The notes under the pieces are model-generated. The model saw only the letters and a program-made list of their open reading frames with translations, was not told the origin of the DNA and did no database searches. A stretch of DNA of 64,000 bases from Phaseolus vulgaris. Its lineage: Eukaryota; Streptophyta; Magnoliopsida; Fabales; Fabaceae. The first letter of the stretch is position 1. Every line of letters starts with the position of its first letter. A program made the position numbers and the translations under genes. The stretch spans positions 26,385,520 through 26,449,519 of the forward strand of contig NC_023758.2 in assembly GCF_000499845.2 (NCBI RefSeq), given 5' to 3'. Shown here in pieces: positions 1 through 12,510 of the stretch.

Positions 1-470
1 GTACCTGAGTTGTGGTAAAACACTTTAGATAGGATCAAGTGACTCAAGTTGAAAATGATAGTTTGGAAACAAGTAAGAAAATTATATGAAAAACCTTCTC
101 GAGTCACTTGGACCAGTTTCAGAATTCTACAGTACGCAGACTCGCTGGACAAAATTCATAAATTTAAGCATTGGTCATTGGACGAGTCACTATCGCTAAG
201 TGATTTAGTCCTAGTAGTTTGGATGTTGCATGAGTAATGTTCTCGCTCAGCGAAATTTGGGGAATTAAAACCTCAAGAGCATTCACTTTCATTGCGTGAA
301 ATTGGTTTTGGTCACTAGACAAGTCTAACATTCACTGGGCAAATTTGGTCACAGGGCTTGGTTGTTGGGTGAGCCTGAGCTGAGACTCACTGGGCGAGAA
401 CATGTGTTTTGCACATGTGAATTGTGATTGTGAGATGTTTTAGTTTGTTTTAAAAATTAAATTTCTATAT
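1..470. repeat. retroelement-like noncoding sequence at the window edge
   Basis: This stretch is richer in G and C than the DNA that follows. It contains many variants of one short palindromic word, TCGCTGGGCGAG: ACTCGCTGGACAAA near 139, TTGGACGAGTCACT near 180, TCTCGCTCAGCGAAA near 241, TCACTGGGCAAA near 333 and ACTCACTGGGCGAGA near 387. From memory, such words recur in untranslated parts of legume LTR retrotransposons, which is a family-level association and not a match I could run. There is no believable coding sequence. The element probably continues to the left of the window. Confidence 0.45.
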
Positions 471-3320
471 AAGTGTATGGTATATTAAGGTGTTAAATGA
501 AATATGAATTATGTAGAAGTTTGATTGAGATATAGTATTTCCAAGAAAAAAAAATATCGTGTTGAGATTATTTAGAACATGCATTGAATTATATATTCAT
601 CTACAATGAGATACTCTGACTCTACTAGTATATTAGAATCGCATAGATGAAAATGACTAAGACTACAATTTGAAAGATAGTTGGTATGGTAGGTAGGTCA
701 TATGCATTTATCATGTCATATGAGAGGACTTGCTTACTATGTTCATGTAGTTGTGTGGAAAAATAACACAGTAAATATGGTATGACAGATGCAGGTCTCT
801 AAGCCAAATTCAACGTATTTGTATTCCAGAAGTAAAGTCAAGTGTTTATATATGTATATCAATGGATTTCTAACATGAGTAATATTAAATATGAGTTATT
901 TGTAAAACACTTGATTATTGAGTACACTATAGGTGATGAAGTATGAAAGTTTGAGATGTTTGTAACTTATTTGAATGGTAATTTATTTTAATGTTATATT
1001 TTTGTTAAATCTTTAACTTATCCTATCTCTTTTTATGTTCGTTTAAAATTTATGATGATAGTGTGTTATATATGATATTGCATGAAAAAAAACTCCAAAG
1101 TGAACAAATACAATTTCATTTGTTTTCTTTTGATATTTTATTTTGACATGTGTATATTGAAAAATCTTTATAGAAAGGAATATTTTTTTGTAAAGTTATT
1201 TGATGATGATATAAATAATATATATATATATATATATATGAAATCCCTATATAATTTTTATTAGAATTCGTCAAAGAAAGAAAAGTGTAAGAGAGTTTTC
1301 TTAATAATATGAAAGAATGACACCTACTTTAATTAAAATAAAACCTACTTAAATAAAAGAAATATGAATATTTATTTTATTTAAAAAATAAAGAATTAAT
1401 TTAGTAATTAAAATTATATCTTATTATCATATTTTAGTATAATAAAATAAACAATATAAAAAGAAAGTGTGACAATGTAATGATCAATAATTTTAAAATC
1501 TTAAATTAAGTTTCAAGTGATTAGTTTAATATTTTATTTATTAATTTTTAGTTTTGATGTTTGGAATGAATGTGAATTTTTTAGTTACAAAAATTTAATA
1601 ATTAATATATATTTAAAAAATAATTAATTAATTAATTAAAAAATATATATTTTTAAGAGAAAGAACAAAGCTGAGAAGTAGATAACTTCACTGTAATAAT
1701 ATTAATTAAAAAGAATTTAAGGGTTTGGAGAATAATTACAATAAAATTACATTTTCGTTATTACAAAAGGGGTTGGAAAAGATAAATGGAAATGCGTAAT
1801 TATGTGAGATAAAAAAAATACTTAAATGTTGAGAGAGAAAATTAAAGAATTATGTTTAGAAAATAATAAAAATCATGAAAAATAGTAGATTTTGATGAAG
1901 AAGAAAATTAGTGAAAATGATAGTTCAAATCCTAAAAATAAAGGTTACGAAAATATTTTCTCTAATTTATCATTTTTAACAGATAGTATTATTAAAATTA
2001 GAGAAAAAAAATTAAAAATTTAAGGGAAAAAGGTATTTTTAATCATGTTTTATATTTTAATATTAAATAGGAAAATAAGATAAATATTAAGTTAACCGAA
2101 AAGAAATCTTTTTTGTCAATATTATTTCGAATTTTGTTTAAAAAATTTCTAGTATCTAAAAAAAATCCAATTTAAAATATTATAAGAAAAGATTTAGAAT
2201 ACACAGTGAATAATAAACTGATAAAGAAAATGCACTTTTTTTTAATTTTTGGTCATCAAGATTGATATTTAATTAATAGTAATATTTTTAAATTTTTTTA
2301 AATAATTTTTTAAATTTTATGATATAGATATTTGTAAATGGAGTAAAGTGTGATATACTATGCTTTATTTATTTTTTAATAAGGATGCATTTGATTTTAA
2401 GAATAATTAATTTTATCCTGTGTTTGATTATGATGTATTCTAGTTAAAATAAATTGGTATACCGTTTAAAAAATGTATTTTGAATTATTTTATTTATATT
2501 TCCGCTAATATTTTTATATTTTGATATAACAAAAATATATGAAATTTATATATTAAATCAGTTTATACGAAAAATTTTGAAATAAAAATTGAGTTACGAA
2601 AGAAACTTTTAAATACAATAAGCAGCTAGATGTTAAAGGTGATATATATATATATATATATATACATATATATATACATATATATATATATGTATATATA
2701 CATATATATATATGTATATATATATGTATATATATATATATATATTCCTTTCATCAATTTAATAAAATATACAAAACAATTTCGGAATTTTAAGTTTTTT
2801 TCATAATTTTATTATCCATTACCATTTCTATTTTTTTATAACTTTAGTTTACACTCATTCTAATTCGATATTCCTTTTTACTTGTGTAATTCTTATTATA
2901 TTTATTATTTTATCTATTTCTTTATTTTACCAAAGTGTTAAAATTACATTTTTTTAAACAAAATTACATTGTTTTGACCATGAGAAATACTAAATTACAC
3001 TTTTGTCTAAAAAAATATACACACTAAAGACTAATATATTTCACACTTTAATTTACTAATATAGATGTCTTAACGACTCTATTGAACTTCTATTATTTAA
3101 ATTTAAAAATTTAGGAAATGGAACAAATTTTTTGAGTGAAGTAGTAAAACTGTACAATAATTTCATTAAATATACAAATGTAAGTTTTGTTAATCAAATA
3201 ATAAATCATCAATTTAACCACATTAATTCTTAAATTTAATTACTCATTATAACTGTACTTTTTAAAAGTTTAATTAGCACAAATAATAGAGTTACTCTTT
3301 TGTTGAAGATAAAAGTTATG
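471..3320. other. AT-rich intergenic DNA, no gene seen
   Basis: About 2.8 kb of very AT-rich sequence with homopolymer runs, a short (AT)n run near 1220-1240 and the long TA-rich microsatellite listed separately. All open frames are short and of low complexity. No transposon ends or RNA genes were recognised. The last few hundred bases are the probable distal promoter of the gene at 3580. Confidence 0.6.
2642..2746. repeat. TA-rich compound microsatellite
   Basis: About 105 bases of alternating TA interrupted regularly by TATAC, ATATG and GTATA units, so that the tract is largely self-complementary. It is followed by ordinary AT-rich sequence. Likely length-polymorphic. Confidence 0.9.
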
Positions 3321-3333
3321 TACAAAAATCTGC

Positions 3334-3392
3334 CACGTGTCCGTATCTATGAGCATTATGTGAAGTAGTGGGTCCCTAAGAATGCACACGTG
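3334..3392 (+). promoter_or_regulatory. paired G-box/ABRE-like motifs upstream of the 3580 gene
   Basis: Two CACGTG cores lie at 3334-3339 (in CCACGTGT) and 3387-3392 (in ACACGTGG), about 190-245 bases before the chosen start codon. The flanking bases resemble ABA-response elements bound by bZIP factors. A GGCCCA word follows near 3412. The arrangement suggests bZIP or bHLH control; that is inference from motifs only. Confidence 0.5.
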
Positions 3393-3579
3393 GACCCCAC
3401 ACTCCGAAACGGCCCAATTAGCCGTTGGCTCGTTGTGCAACAGAAACCCCCCCACGCTCTTGTTGCTGTCCCTCTTCTTCCTCATTTTCTTTTCCTTTTC
3501 ACACACACACACTTTCACAACAAAACTCACTCACCTTAAACAACACAAACAAACCACACTCCATTCCAACAAAACAACA

Positions 3580-4281
3580 ATGGTGGGTTTCTACGACTTC
3601 TCCGACACCGACAATGAGTCCGCCATAGAAGAAATCATCTCACAGGCTCAAGACGCATGCGTTTTGGACCAACTCTCCGCCATCAACTGCTCCGGAATCA
3701 CCAACTCCGTCCTCCCTTCCCACCTCGAAACCCGTTTCCGCAACCTCAAGTCTTTCCCACAAACCAAAGCTCGCACCATTCCCACCCCCACTTCAAGAAA
3801 CGACGCAAGTTTCAATTTTTCGCCCTCCAAACAAGACCCGGATTCTGGGTACACTTCTTCGCATGACAAAAAGGGAGTGGGAGAAAAACCAAAAGATGGG
3901 TCAGTTTCTTCGCCCCCGTTTACCCCTTCCTCTGAGGAAAGTTCCATGTCTTCCATTTTCAAACCGGTGGAAAAGGAAGGACCCAAACAGGACTCTCCTC
4001 TGAGGCCTTCGAGGTCTCCTTCTCCTTCGCCTCCTCGGAGGTGGGGTTGTTTGTGGTGCTCTCCCAAGAAGGAGCAGAAGAAGAAAAGTAAGGAGAATTG
4101 GGGTGACGAGTTTTTGTCTTCATTGGGAAGCTTCTCGATGAAGGAGCAGCAGAAGATACTGAAGAAGGCAATGAAGGAAGAAGAGAAGGTTAGCCGCGAG
4201 GCTGAGAAGATCGTCCAGTGGGCCAAGCAAGCATCTGCAAGAATGACAGCTTCCGACATTGATGATGAACTCAGTGATTGA
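3580..4281 (+). CDS. small intronless plant protein of unknown function
   Basis: The 233-residue protein starts at the ATG in AACAACAATGG, a good plant start context. The frame stays open upstream, but that part is CA- and CT-rich leader sequence. The N-terminus is acidic (YDFSDTDNESAIEEI, residues 5-19). The middle is Ser/Pro-rich and probably disordered. Residues 143-153 form an RSPSPSPPRR-type tract, followed by the compact WGCLWC (155-160) and a Lys-rich patch. Residues 186-218 are a charged helix or coiled coil. There is no signal peptide or membrane segment. I know similar plant proteins only as uncharacterised (a vague resemblance to those labelled ELKS/Rab6-interacting-like) and do not assign a function. 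Codon use and an intact frame support a real gene. It converges on the SH3P gene downstream. Confidence 0.85.
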   Translation: MVGFYDFSDTDNESAIEEIISQAQDACVLDQLSAINCSGITNSVLPSHLETRFRNLKSFPQTKARTIPTPTSRNDASFNFSPSKQDPDSGYTSSHDKKGVGEKPKDGSVSSPPFTPSSEESSMSSIFKPVEKEGPKQDSPLRPSRSPSPSPPRRWGCLWCSPKKEQKKKSKENWGDEFLSSLGSFSMKEQQKILKKAMKEEEKVSREAEKIVQWAKQASARMTASDIDDELSD

Positions 4282-5713
4282 AGCACTGAATGTTGGGTCT
4301 CTATATCACTTTACTCTTCTGACGTTCAGAGAGAAAGAAAAGAAAAATTGAATTTGTTGTCTTGATTTGTTGGGGACAGTGGGACACTGTCAATTTCATT
4401 TTTCGTATTGTCCCAATATTGCGTTTGTTTTACTTTGCATCTATACAAATATTTTACATAGTTTGGGAATTGCCTCATTTGGCTGTATTGAGTTTATACA
4501 ACTGATAATAGAAATACTTTTTTCCAATTTTATTTCGATTTGATTATCTCCATTGTGTTTTTTGTGTATTATAGATGTTAAATACTCTATTCGTGGGCTT
4601 ACAATAGTTTGCAAAATCGTAATTGGTCGCGGATTGTTTGTTCCAATTTGATGTTTGTTTTGGACTTCAATCTGATGTGTCAAGGTTATATGATTAATCA
4701 TAAGCATAATTTAGTTTTCTTAGTCGCTATGAACTTTAAATATACATTGCACTAATTTTCAATCAGTTTGTGTGGGTTTGACTTCAATTATGCACAATTG
4801 TTTTTAATACTGTCATTAAAATATACATTAAAAATATTTGTCACGATAGAAATACAAGTATAATATTATGCTCCTTTCATGACACTATTTTACTTATTTC
4901 ATATTCGATTTCATCTTTGTGCATGCGACTGCAAGTCATGTCTCTAGTGTCATATGCCATATTTCGAAGGTGCTGTTAATAAGGTAATTATCTAAGCATT
5001 CTTGATTGTTTAACTTGGGATTTCCTCTTGAAAGTTAAATTGATGAAAAAGGAAACCATTAATGGATGTGTCAGACTTTCTGCTCTCTCTTTTTCTGTGC
5101 AAATGGACCTGTTTGGCTAGAAGGCTTTTGGAATATGAAGACTTAGGAATTATGGAATGTAATTGGAATGTGTGTTCAAATCAATTTCAAGTTTATTTGA
5201 ATCTATGATTCTAGTCTTGTTTAAACCTTCATTTAGTTTTCAGATAATCCATTAACACCATTTAAATTTCTGGGTCCCTGTAACATAGGCCATAGTTGAT
5301 TTCTGAAACTAAAAAATAAACTACTTTTTCCATATAGATAAATCGGAAGATTTCTTAATACAGTGATTCTAGCCATGTCTTACATTAGAATTACAAACAA
5401 TCCTATAGAATATGGACAGCATAAAAGTAACATTTAGCCACCTCACTAAGCTTTTCATCTCCAAAACTAAGTTCCTTAGAATGACACAAGGGTCTAAGAA
5501 AATGCATATAATATATGAATCTACATATTCAAACTGCTATTTCCTATTACAATTATGCTCACATCACATGTACAACATACTACACAGATGACAGAACCAC
5601 CCAAAAATAATAGCAAGCATATGCTATGGCTTTTCAAATGCAGCTATTCCGTGAGTATAATATACAATTTTCACCTCACCTATTCAAAAGACCAATGTTG
5701 GTATTGAGTGACG
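4282..5713. other. 3' UTRs and intergenic DNA between convergent genes
   Basis: Contains the probable 3' UTR of the upstream plus-strand gene (T-rich to about 4450) and, near the right edge, the 3' UTR of the minus-strand SH3P gene. The central part is moderately AT-rich. I recognise no gene, RNA or transposon end here. Confidence 0.5.
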
Positions 5714-8700
5714 CTATTCCGTTACCTTGCTCACAGGTATCAAGTCTTGTCTCTGTACATAAGCAGTGGGAAACCATCCAGCATTGCCTTTGCATTCTCC
5801 TTCAGACCATCCATTAGGACCAACCTGGAAATGTAGCAATCCAAAGGACAATACAAATGCAGCTCAAATCAGTCAGTCTGATACTGGCAATATAGATTAT
5901 AACTTAATGTCTGAAAAAATAAAATCAAAACATGTTCTGTAAATACTGAATCAATTGTGGCACTAGAAGGTCTCAGTTAAACTTGGAGTCTAACTCCATC
6001 AAACCAACTAGTAAAGTAAGAACTGCCCAAGCTTTTTAGCTACATTAGTTATATTTCTAATCGATGTGAAATCTCCAGAAAAAAAAAGTGAGAAAAAGCA
6101 CACCATACACTTCAGCACAATAATATATTAAGGAGTAAAAGTGATGCATATATTTGCACGCTGCCAACATACAGTGGTGAAATGTTTCAATACTTAAAGT
6201 AATCTATTTCTTAAGTAACAGATAATGGGAATTAGAGCAGTTGAAGAAGGTATGAAAATCAAATAAATAAATTAACTTCAAAAGATTATTCCTTTTTTGG
6301 TCATTTAATTTGAATTATATCTCTACTTTGCCCATCTGCTTCTGCATCACAAGTCCAACCAATGGCCAAAAAGGTCCATCTTAGCTCTTTATACAAGCTA
6401 AAAATTAACCTTAGAAAGAATCTGTTTATCTGGAGTACAAGTGAAGTGGACCACAAATAGCTGAACAGTTCTTAAAGAAATACCTGACGAACTACAACAA
6501 AATCATCAATTGAAAGGCTTAACTCCCCCTCAGCTTGAGCATCAAATGGATGTACGACCTACAGGACAGATAATGAGGAACATGAATCAGTCTAGAAGAT
6601 TAACGTAGATTGCATAGGCACTGAATCCTAACAAATTTTGGATCATATCATAGGCGAGACATAAACTTTTATTTTGCTTGTCCTAGGCCTCAGGTAATCT
6701 TCATAGGAGCCAATTATGCTAGAATCGGGTAAGATAAGAACACTACTATTAGCGGAAAAGCTCTACCCAAGTACTTTGCACAAAGATTTGCTAATGTTTT
6801 GTGTATGAACGTGAATAAAGAAGCCAAATACTTTATGCCTTAAAATGATTGCATAAATATAATATACCAAATATCCATAAATTAAAATATGCTGATACAG
6901 GAAAAATCAGTATTAGCCAGTAATAGTAATAAGAAGATCTGCACGAGATATTGGTAGCATTAAAAGCAAAAATAAATATCTGTATGGGCTTTCATCTTGA
7001 GCAACAGTAAACTGAAAGAATATAGTTGTACATTATAAGAATTTGTAGAGACAGATTTATTCATCTGTTCACACATGACTTACCTTTGCAAAAAAGTATG
7101 TGCCTGTTTGACTGTTTTGTTTATAATCAATGCCATTTGAAGCAGCATTCTCATCTGCAGGTTGATTATGTCCATCTCTTGGCAGTGGAAATGATGTAGC
7201 CTCTTTTGGTTGTCTCTCCTCAATTATCTAACTCCATACAACATACAATATAAGATACATGTTATTAATTTGATCGGCATCCCTAAATAATGGTTAGAAT
7301 TTACTCCAGAATTTAACATGTAGAATGGACACAGGAACTAGTATTTATTTTTCTGATTTGAAGGAAGAGTAAGGCTATATGATGACTGACCTCAGCATAT
7401 ACTTTCTCTAGAACAATAAGAACATGCTGATGATAGGCTCTCTCAGCATCCACCTGCCAAAAGGGAGAACAGATTAAAAAAGAAAGAAAAGGTTTGGCGG
7501 AGGAAGATTTCCTCAAGGCTCAATACAATACAAAACTTAACTATACTCAGTTAAGCAAACATCAGTTAGTTACTATAATGAATTTAGGTTCTCGTTAGGG
7601 TTTTGATCACCATCATGCCAAGAAATCTACTTAGCTCTTAATTCCATTTACTTCAAATAACCAACCAAACCATAAGTATATTGTAAAGATATTTTCTTTT
7701 CTTTTTTTAATTTTCATATAGGAAGCAACTTGGTCAATGGCACAGTACAAAAGAGTACAAGACTCCCACCTAGTGCAATCTGTGGTGGGTAATAGATGTA
7801 CAGTCTTAACCCCACAACCACAAGTAGAGAGACAGTGCCAGGATTTAAACCCATGACCTCTAGGTCACAAGGGTTGCACTAAGGCTCACCCTCTCATCAA
7901 TGGCAACAACTTTTGTAAATGTAACGGCATCTCTTGTATGAACAACAAATATTGATGTTAGTATCAATTAGATTGATTCTATATTTATGTTATTATATAT
8001 AATAATAATGTAATGTAATACTAAGCTTTGCCACCAGTCAGACACATTAAAGTCTCAGTCACATTGTCAAGAGAGTACTGCCACAAGGAATTTAGCAATA
8101 CCATTGTACGAAGGCTCTGAAGAGTCATCTGTTGCTGTTGTTCTTCAACAGACAACATAGCAGCAGTAGCTTCTTTACCAAGTGCCGCCAAGGCAGATTT
8201 AAGTTCTTTCAACCTTGTTTCTGCATTTTGAAGCCTCACAGAACTCTCTGCAGAAATAGAAGAATTCCTCAACTTCGATCGACGCCTCAAAACTTCAGCA
8301 GCCTGATGAGAAGATATCTATGATAAATATCATGCATAGCATACCACCATATGCATGCCATTGTAGCAGTAAATTATTACCTGAGCTTCTACTTCTTGAT
8401 GAAGTTTATCATACCGGTGAGTGAGATGGCGTGCATCCTCCAAAGGAGCTCCTGTTATCTGTGCCCGCAGTGGCTCAGAGATCTATACAAAACCTGAAGC
8501 AGAGTTAGAAGCAAGAAAATTTGGGGATGGGACATGATTGCTAGTCACCATGTTTATTTTTCATTTTTGGATAGGGTAGAATACTTAAAAAATTGTTCCT
8601 AAGACCTAGGCTTCCCTTAAAAAAACAGAAAGTAAACAGTCTTCTTAGGTTGACTTGGTGAATAGGTCGGACAAACTAGGGCTTCTTATTTCCTATCAGA

Positions 8701-9856
8701 CAAAAATAAACTAATATCCTAATATGAATATGGAGAAGTTGAATTCCAGAACCCATGTGCAATGTATTAATCTTGGTAAAAAAATCAATGCAGCAAGGCA
8801 ACCACCAGTAAATCAGGTAGTTATAATGTTACACTAAAGAATATTAATTCAAAAATAATATACCATATGGTCCACTGAAAGGCTATTTCACAAAATGACA
8901 TCTTCAACACTATACTTGAGAGTACAAAAGAAATACCCCAAAAGATTACCTGATCACCTAAAATCCCGAGCAAAGTCTCCCTCTCATTTTCCATCATATC
9001 ATAAGAGTTACCAAATTGAAGAGAAGCCCTTGCAAGGGGGAAACTACTACCAAGATTCTCAGTTCCATACCTACAGCAATCCCTAGCCAACTTCCTCGCT
9101 GAATTACAGAGAACAAAATATTAACTGAGGCATAAACCAAAGTAACACAGAGGTGCAAAAGGCCAAAAGCAAAAGTTACCTATCGCCATCTGCTTGGAGC
9201 TAACAGAGATGAACCCTTCAATAGCACGAACAATATGCCGCTGAAAATGCTGTGAAAAGACAACGGTTAAAAACATATAAAAGAAAAAAAGTTTCCTGAA
9301 CCCATTAAAGAAGATACATGGAGTGAAAATATAAAAGCACCTTAGCTGTCTTTGTAGAAGTGTATAACTTTTGAAGCTGCTGGTGACATTCAATTTCAGA
9401 TTCGTCAGTCATGAGCGGTTCATTGCTAATTTGGCCCAACTGTCTAAGTATGGCCTGCAAAAACAACAATATCATGATAGAAGACCAAAGTCAAAACAAA
9501 TAAAATCACTAGATTGACCCAAAAAAAAAAAAACAAACCCAAATACAACCAATAGAAACACAGAATCAATACTTTTTGTTTAAGGTTCCCACCCCCATCA
9601 GTTCAAATCAGACCAAAAGTAAAAATGAGCCTTTTCCTATAAAATCCCACTAATTCAAGGTGAAATTAAAAAAAATGATATTATGATCCCATGCTACAGA
9701 AGCACTTATAACCTAAAGAGTAAATAGTTACTCAATTGGGAAGCACCCCACAAAAAAATTTCAGTTTCATCTAAAAAGAAGAGTAGGAATGATGACCTGT
9801 TGTTGCCTGGCAACTTGCTCCCTTAATTTGCTTGCTTGCTTCCTTATAGCATCCAT
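5714..9856 (-). CDS. SH3 domain-containing protein, SH3P2/SH3P3 type
   Basis: Ten coding exons, read leftward: 9856-9797, 9454-9341, 9249-9180, 9098-8950, 8482-8381, 8302-8102, 7453-7391, 7227-7084, 6558-6484 and 5824-5714. All have GT/AG introns and together give 362 residues, the usual length for this family. The start MDAIRKQASKLREQVARQQQ is the family hallmark. Residues 1 to about 260 form the helical BAR-like part, including APLEDARHLTHRYDK near 146 and LGKEATAAM in exon 6. A linker is followed by a C-terminal SH3 domain (about 297-353; KVVHPFDA, ELSLSIDD, GWSEGECKG, GWFPTAYV). Family knowledge: plant SH3P proteins bind phosphoinositides and act in clathrin-mediated trafficking, cell-plate formation and autophagosome formation with ATG8. 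The last residue before the intron-6 donor is Met. A SINE lies in intron 6. Which of SH3P1, 2 or 3 it matches cannot be settled by eye. Confidence 0.95.
7743..7893 (-). mobile_element. tRNA-derived SINE (Au-like) in an SH3P intron
   Basis: On the minus strand the sequence opens with GGGTGAGCCTTAGTGCAAC (A-box-like). About 30 bases later comes GGTCATGGGTTTAAATCC, which fits a tRNA-type B box. The 3' part ends in a short T-rich stretch. This order and wording match what I know of Au-type plant SINEs. It lies between exons 6 and 7 of the SH3P gene, in the same orientation as the gene and away from the splice sites. It is diverged, so probably an old insertion. Confidence 0.7.
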
Positions 9857-12510
9857 TCTTCACCCTTTATTTACAATAAAAACAGCTACTTTGTTGCAGT
9901 CCAAACAGAAAATCATTACAAAAAATATAGTCTTGTGTTGGGTTTTCAATTTATTCATGAAAGGGTGGAAAGAAGAGGATTCATAATTACCTGTAAAACT
10001 ACCTTGCTGGCTGGGTCTTTCTAGAGATATAGAGAGAGAGTAAAAAAGAGAAAGGTTCCCACTTTGGAATAGTTATGAGAAGAGAACAGAAGAAAACAGA
10101 GAAATTATGATAATAATTGAATGAATGAGTTATGAAAATGAAAGTGAAAACTGAATCATGTTGTGAGAGAGAATCTTGGGGGAAAAAGCGTTCTTTTTAG
10201 ACTTTCACAGCACCGCACACGGACACGCGCTTGACTTTTCTACAAAAAAAAACTCGTTAAAAATGTTTCTTGTTTCTTTTTTTTAATTACAGAAATGGAA
10301 CATAAAAACAAATAAGACATGTTTTTATTTATTACTAAATTTTAAAATATTTTTCACATTTAGTAAAATGTCGATATATAAAGACCTTTTCTCTGTACTA
10401 TACGCACAAAATTAAATGATTGGACATTAAAATTAGTTTCTTTATATTATATATATAATAAAAATATGTTTTTTATTTATAACTGAAAAAACACTAGTTA
10501 ACTCCCGTTTTTCTTCACTTTCACTTTATAACTTCATTTAATAATAAAATATTATATTTAACTAATAATAATAAATATAAACAAAATTTTAAAATAAAAT
10601 AATAATATATTTAGTTTTCAAATGAAAGTGGAAAAAATATTAATGTATAAGTATCATTTCTATTTATAGACATTTTATTTCTATTTTCTTTTTATGATTT
10701 TTCCATTATTATTTTTTTTATTCTCTCTTTTATATTCTTTTATTAATTTAGACAGTTCTTCTTCTTCTTCATTTTTCTAACAATGTTTTTATTTTTAAGA
10801 TATTCAATGTATCAATTTAAGTTTAAAAGGTTGTCTTCTTCAGTTTTGGAAAATGACTAACCTTTGAGTTATTATCTTTGTTTTATTTTCTGTTATATAT
10901 TTTTCTAATAATGATTTTATTTACACACTGTTTTTTTTTTCTTTAGCTCTATAATAACATTTGCAGAGAAAAAAATAATATAAAGTTGACTTATACCTAA
11001 CAAAAAGAAAGATTTTAGTATAATGTACTATCTAATGAGCTCTTACATGGTATTATCTAAAAAGTATTATCTTTTTATTTGCCATTATCTAATAATTATG
11101 TTTGGTAAAAGATTTCATTTTTCTCAAAATAAGGAACAAAATAATCTTTTGAAAAAGGAAGAAAAAACAATTCTAACTTTCAATTTTCAGTGTAATTACA
11201 CTATTTCATTAATTTTATGAAGATAATGAATAATTTCAAATATGAAATAAATAATTTTATTTTTTTATTTGTTCACTAATTAGTTAAAACTAACTCATAT
11301 ATGTACTGTGATTCAACTTTTACTCTACTTCAGTTCAAATTTATTTCCTTTCACTTTTGTCATGTTTAATTTAATACTATGTTCAAAAATGAAATGAACA
11401 AAACGCTTATAAAAGTTTATATAGCGTTATATAGATAACATCGAACGAACAATAATTTGGCATATTCTTGAAAATTACCGTAAAAATTAATGGATCTTTA
11501 GTATAATTTCATTAAGAAATAGTTTTGCATATATTCTTTCACAGCGAAATTAAGATTAGCTTAAATAGCTTTACTGTAAATAAATAATTTGATCCTTTTG
11601 AACGTGTCTAGTGTAAATTTATTGCTTAAAAATTTTTTAAAAAAAAATCCATTGAAGTTCGTAGATGTATAAAAAAAAGTATAATAATTACTTCGTATTA
11701 TTAAGTTTTACAAAATTATTTTATTGTTAAAATATAATTTTAAAAACTAATTTAACAAAAAATAAAAATGTATACTATTTTGTTATTAAACTATTATATT
11801 TAGGAATCATTTTGTATCTTTTACATATTCAGATACTAAGATTTGTTATTATTTCTATAAATTAACAATGTACCCCAGGTTTAAGAATCAATTGAGTATT
11901 TACCCTTTGTTTTAATTAATAGAAAGTGAAATTTGGACCAAAGCAGTAAGTATAAGAGTAGACGACATTGATAAAGACAAACAGAAGTGGATAAAAAAAT
12001 GTAAAACACTAGAGCAGCCTGAAAGGTGAGAAGCACACTAGTTAGATGAATTCTTTTATGGGACATATATTACAAAAATAAATTAACAAAAATCACTTGC
12101 AAGGGTAGGCGATCTGAACTTGTACACATTCATATACACTTAAATTGGAGTGAACAAATAGTAACAAAGATTACAATGCTAGCATAGCAAATAGAAAGGA
12201 AAAAGAAAAACACAAGGGGGTAAGACTGGAACGGCAACCGATCGATTAACACAAGCAACTCCATTCACAAAGACTTAGAAACGTTTGAACATGTCCAATG
12301 ATGACATGTGACAGGGAACCACAACTTCTATCATGAAGTGGTGTAATGAAGAACCTCTTTCTTTAAATTCCAGTTAAGAATGAATGCAACTGAGACGAAT
12401 AGTAACACTGCAGACTCCGAGCCTCTTTCATAGCTTCTGACTTTCAAGTAATTTGCAGTGACATGGATGCAAACACAACAACGTACTTTTAGTTTGTCTT
12501 TGCAAGCTTT
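9857..12510. other. SH3P promoter/leader and FEI 3' flank
   Basis: The first 200-350 bases (9857 to about 10200) are the probable leader and promoter of the minus-strand SH3P gene. They include possible leader splice donors near 9990-10005 that I could not pair confidently. From about 10230 to 12080 the DNA is AT-rich with only short low-complexity frames. From about 12100 to 12510 the composition becomes less AT-rich; this is probably the 3' UTR and downstream flank of the FEI gene, whose stop codon is at 12511. Confidence 0.5.

Noticed and set aside
3648..4286. 212-codon minus-strand open frame opposite the 3580 gene
   Set aside because: It is the complement of a C/T- and A/G-biased real coding sequence. 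Its protein is Ser/Phe-rich with no family character, while the plus strand has good start context and a coherent domain layout.
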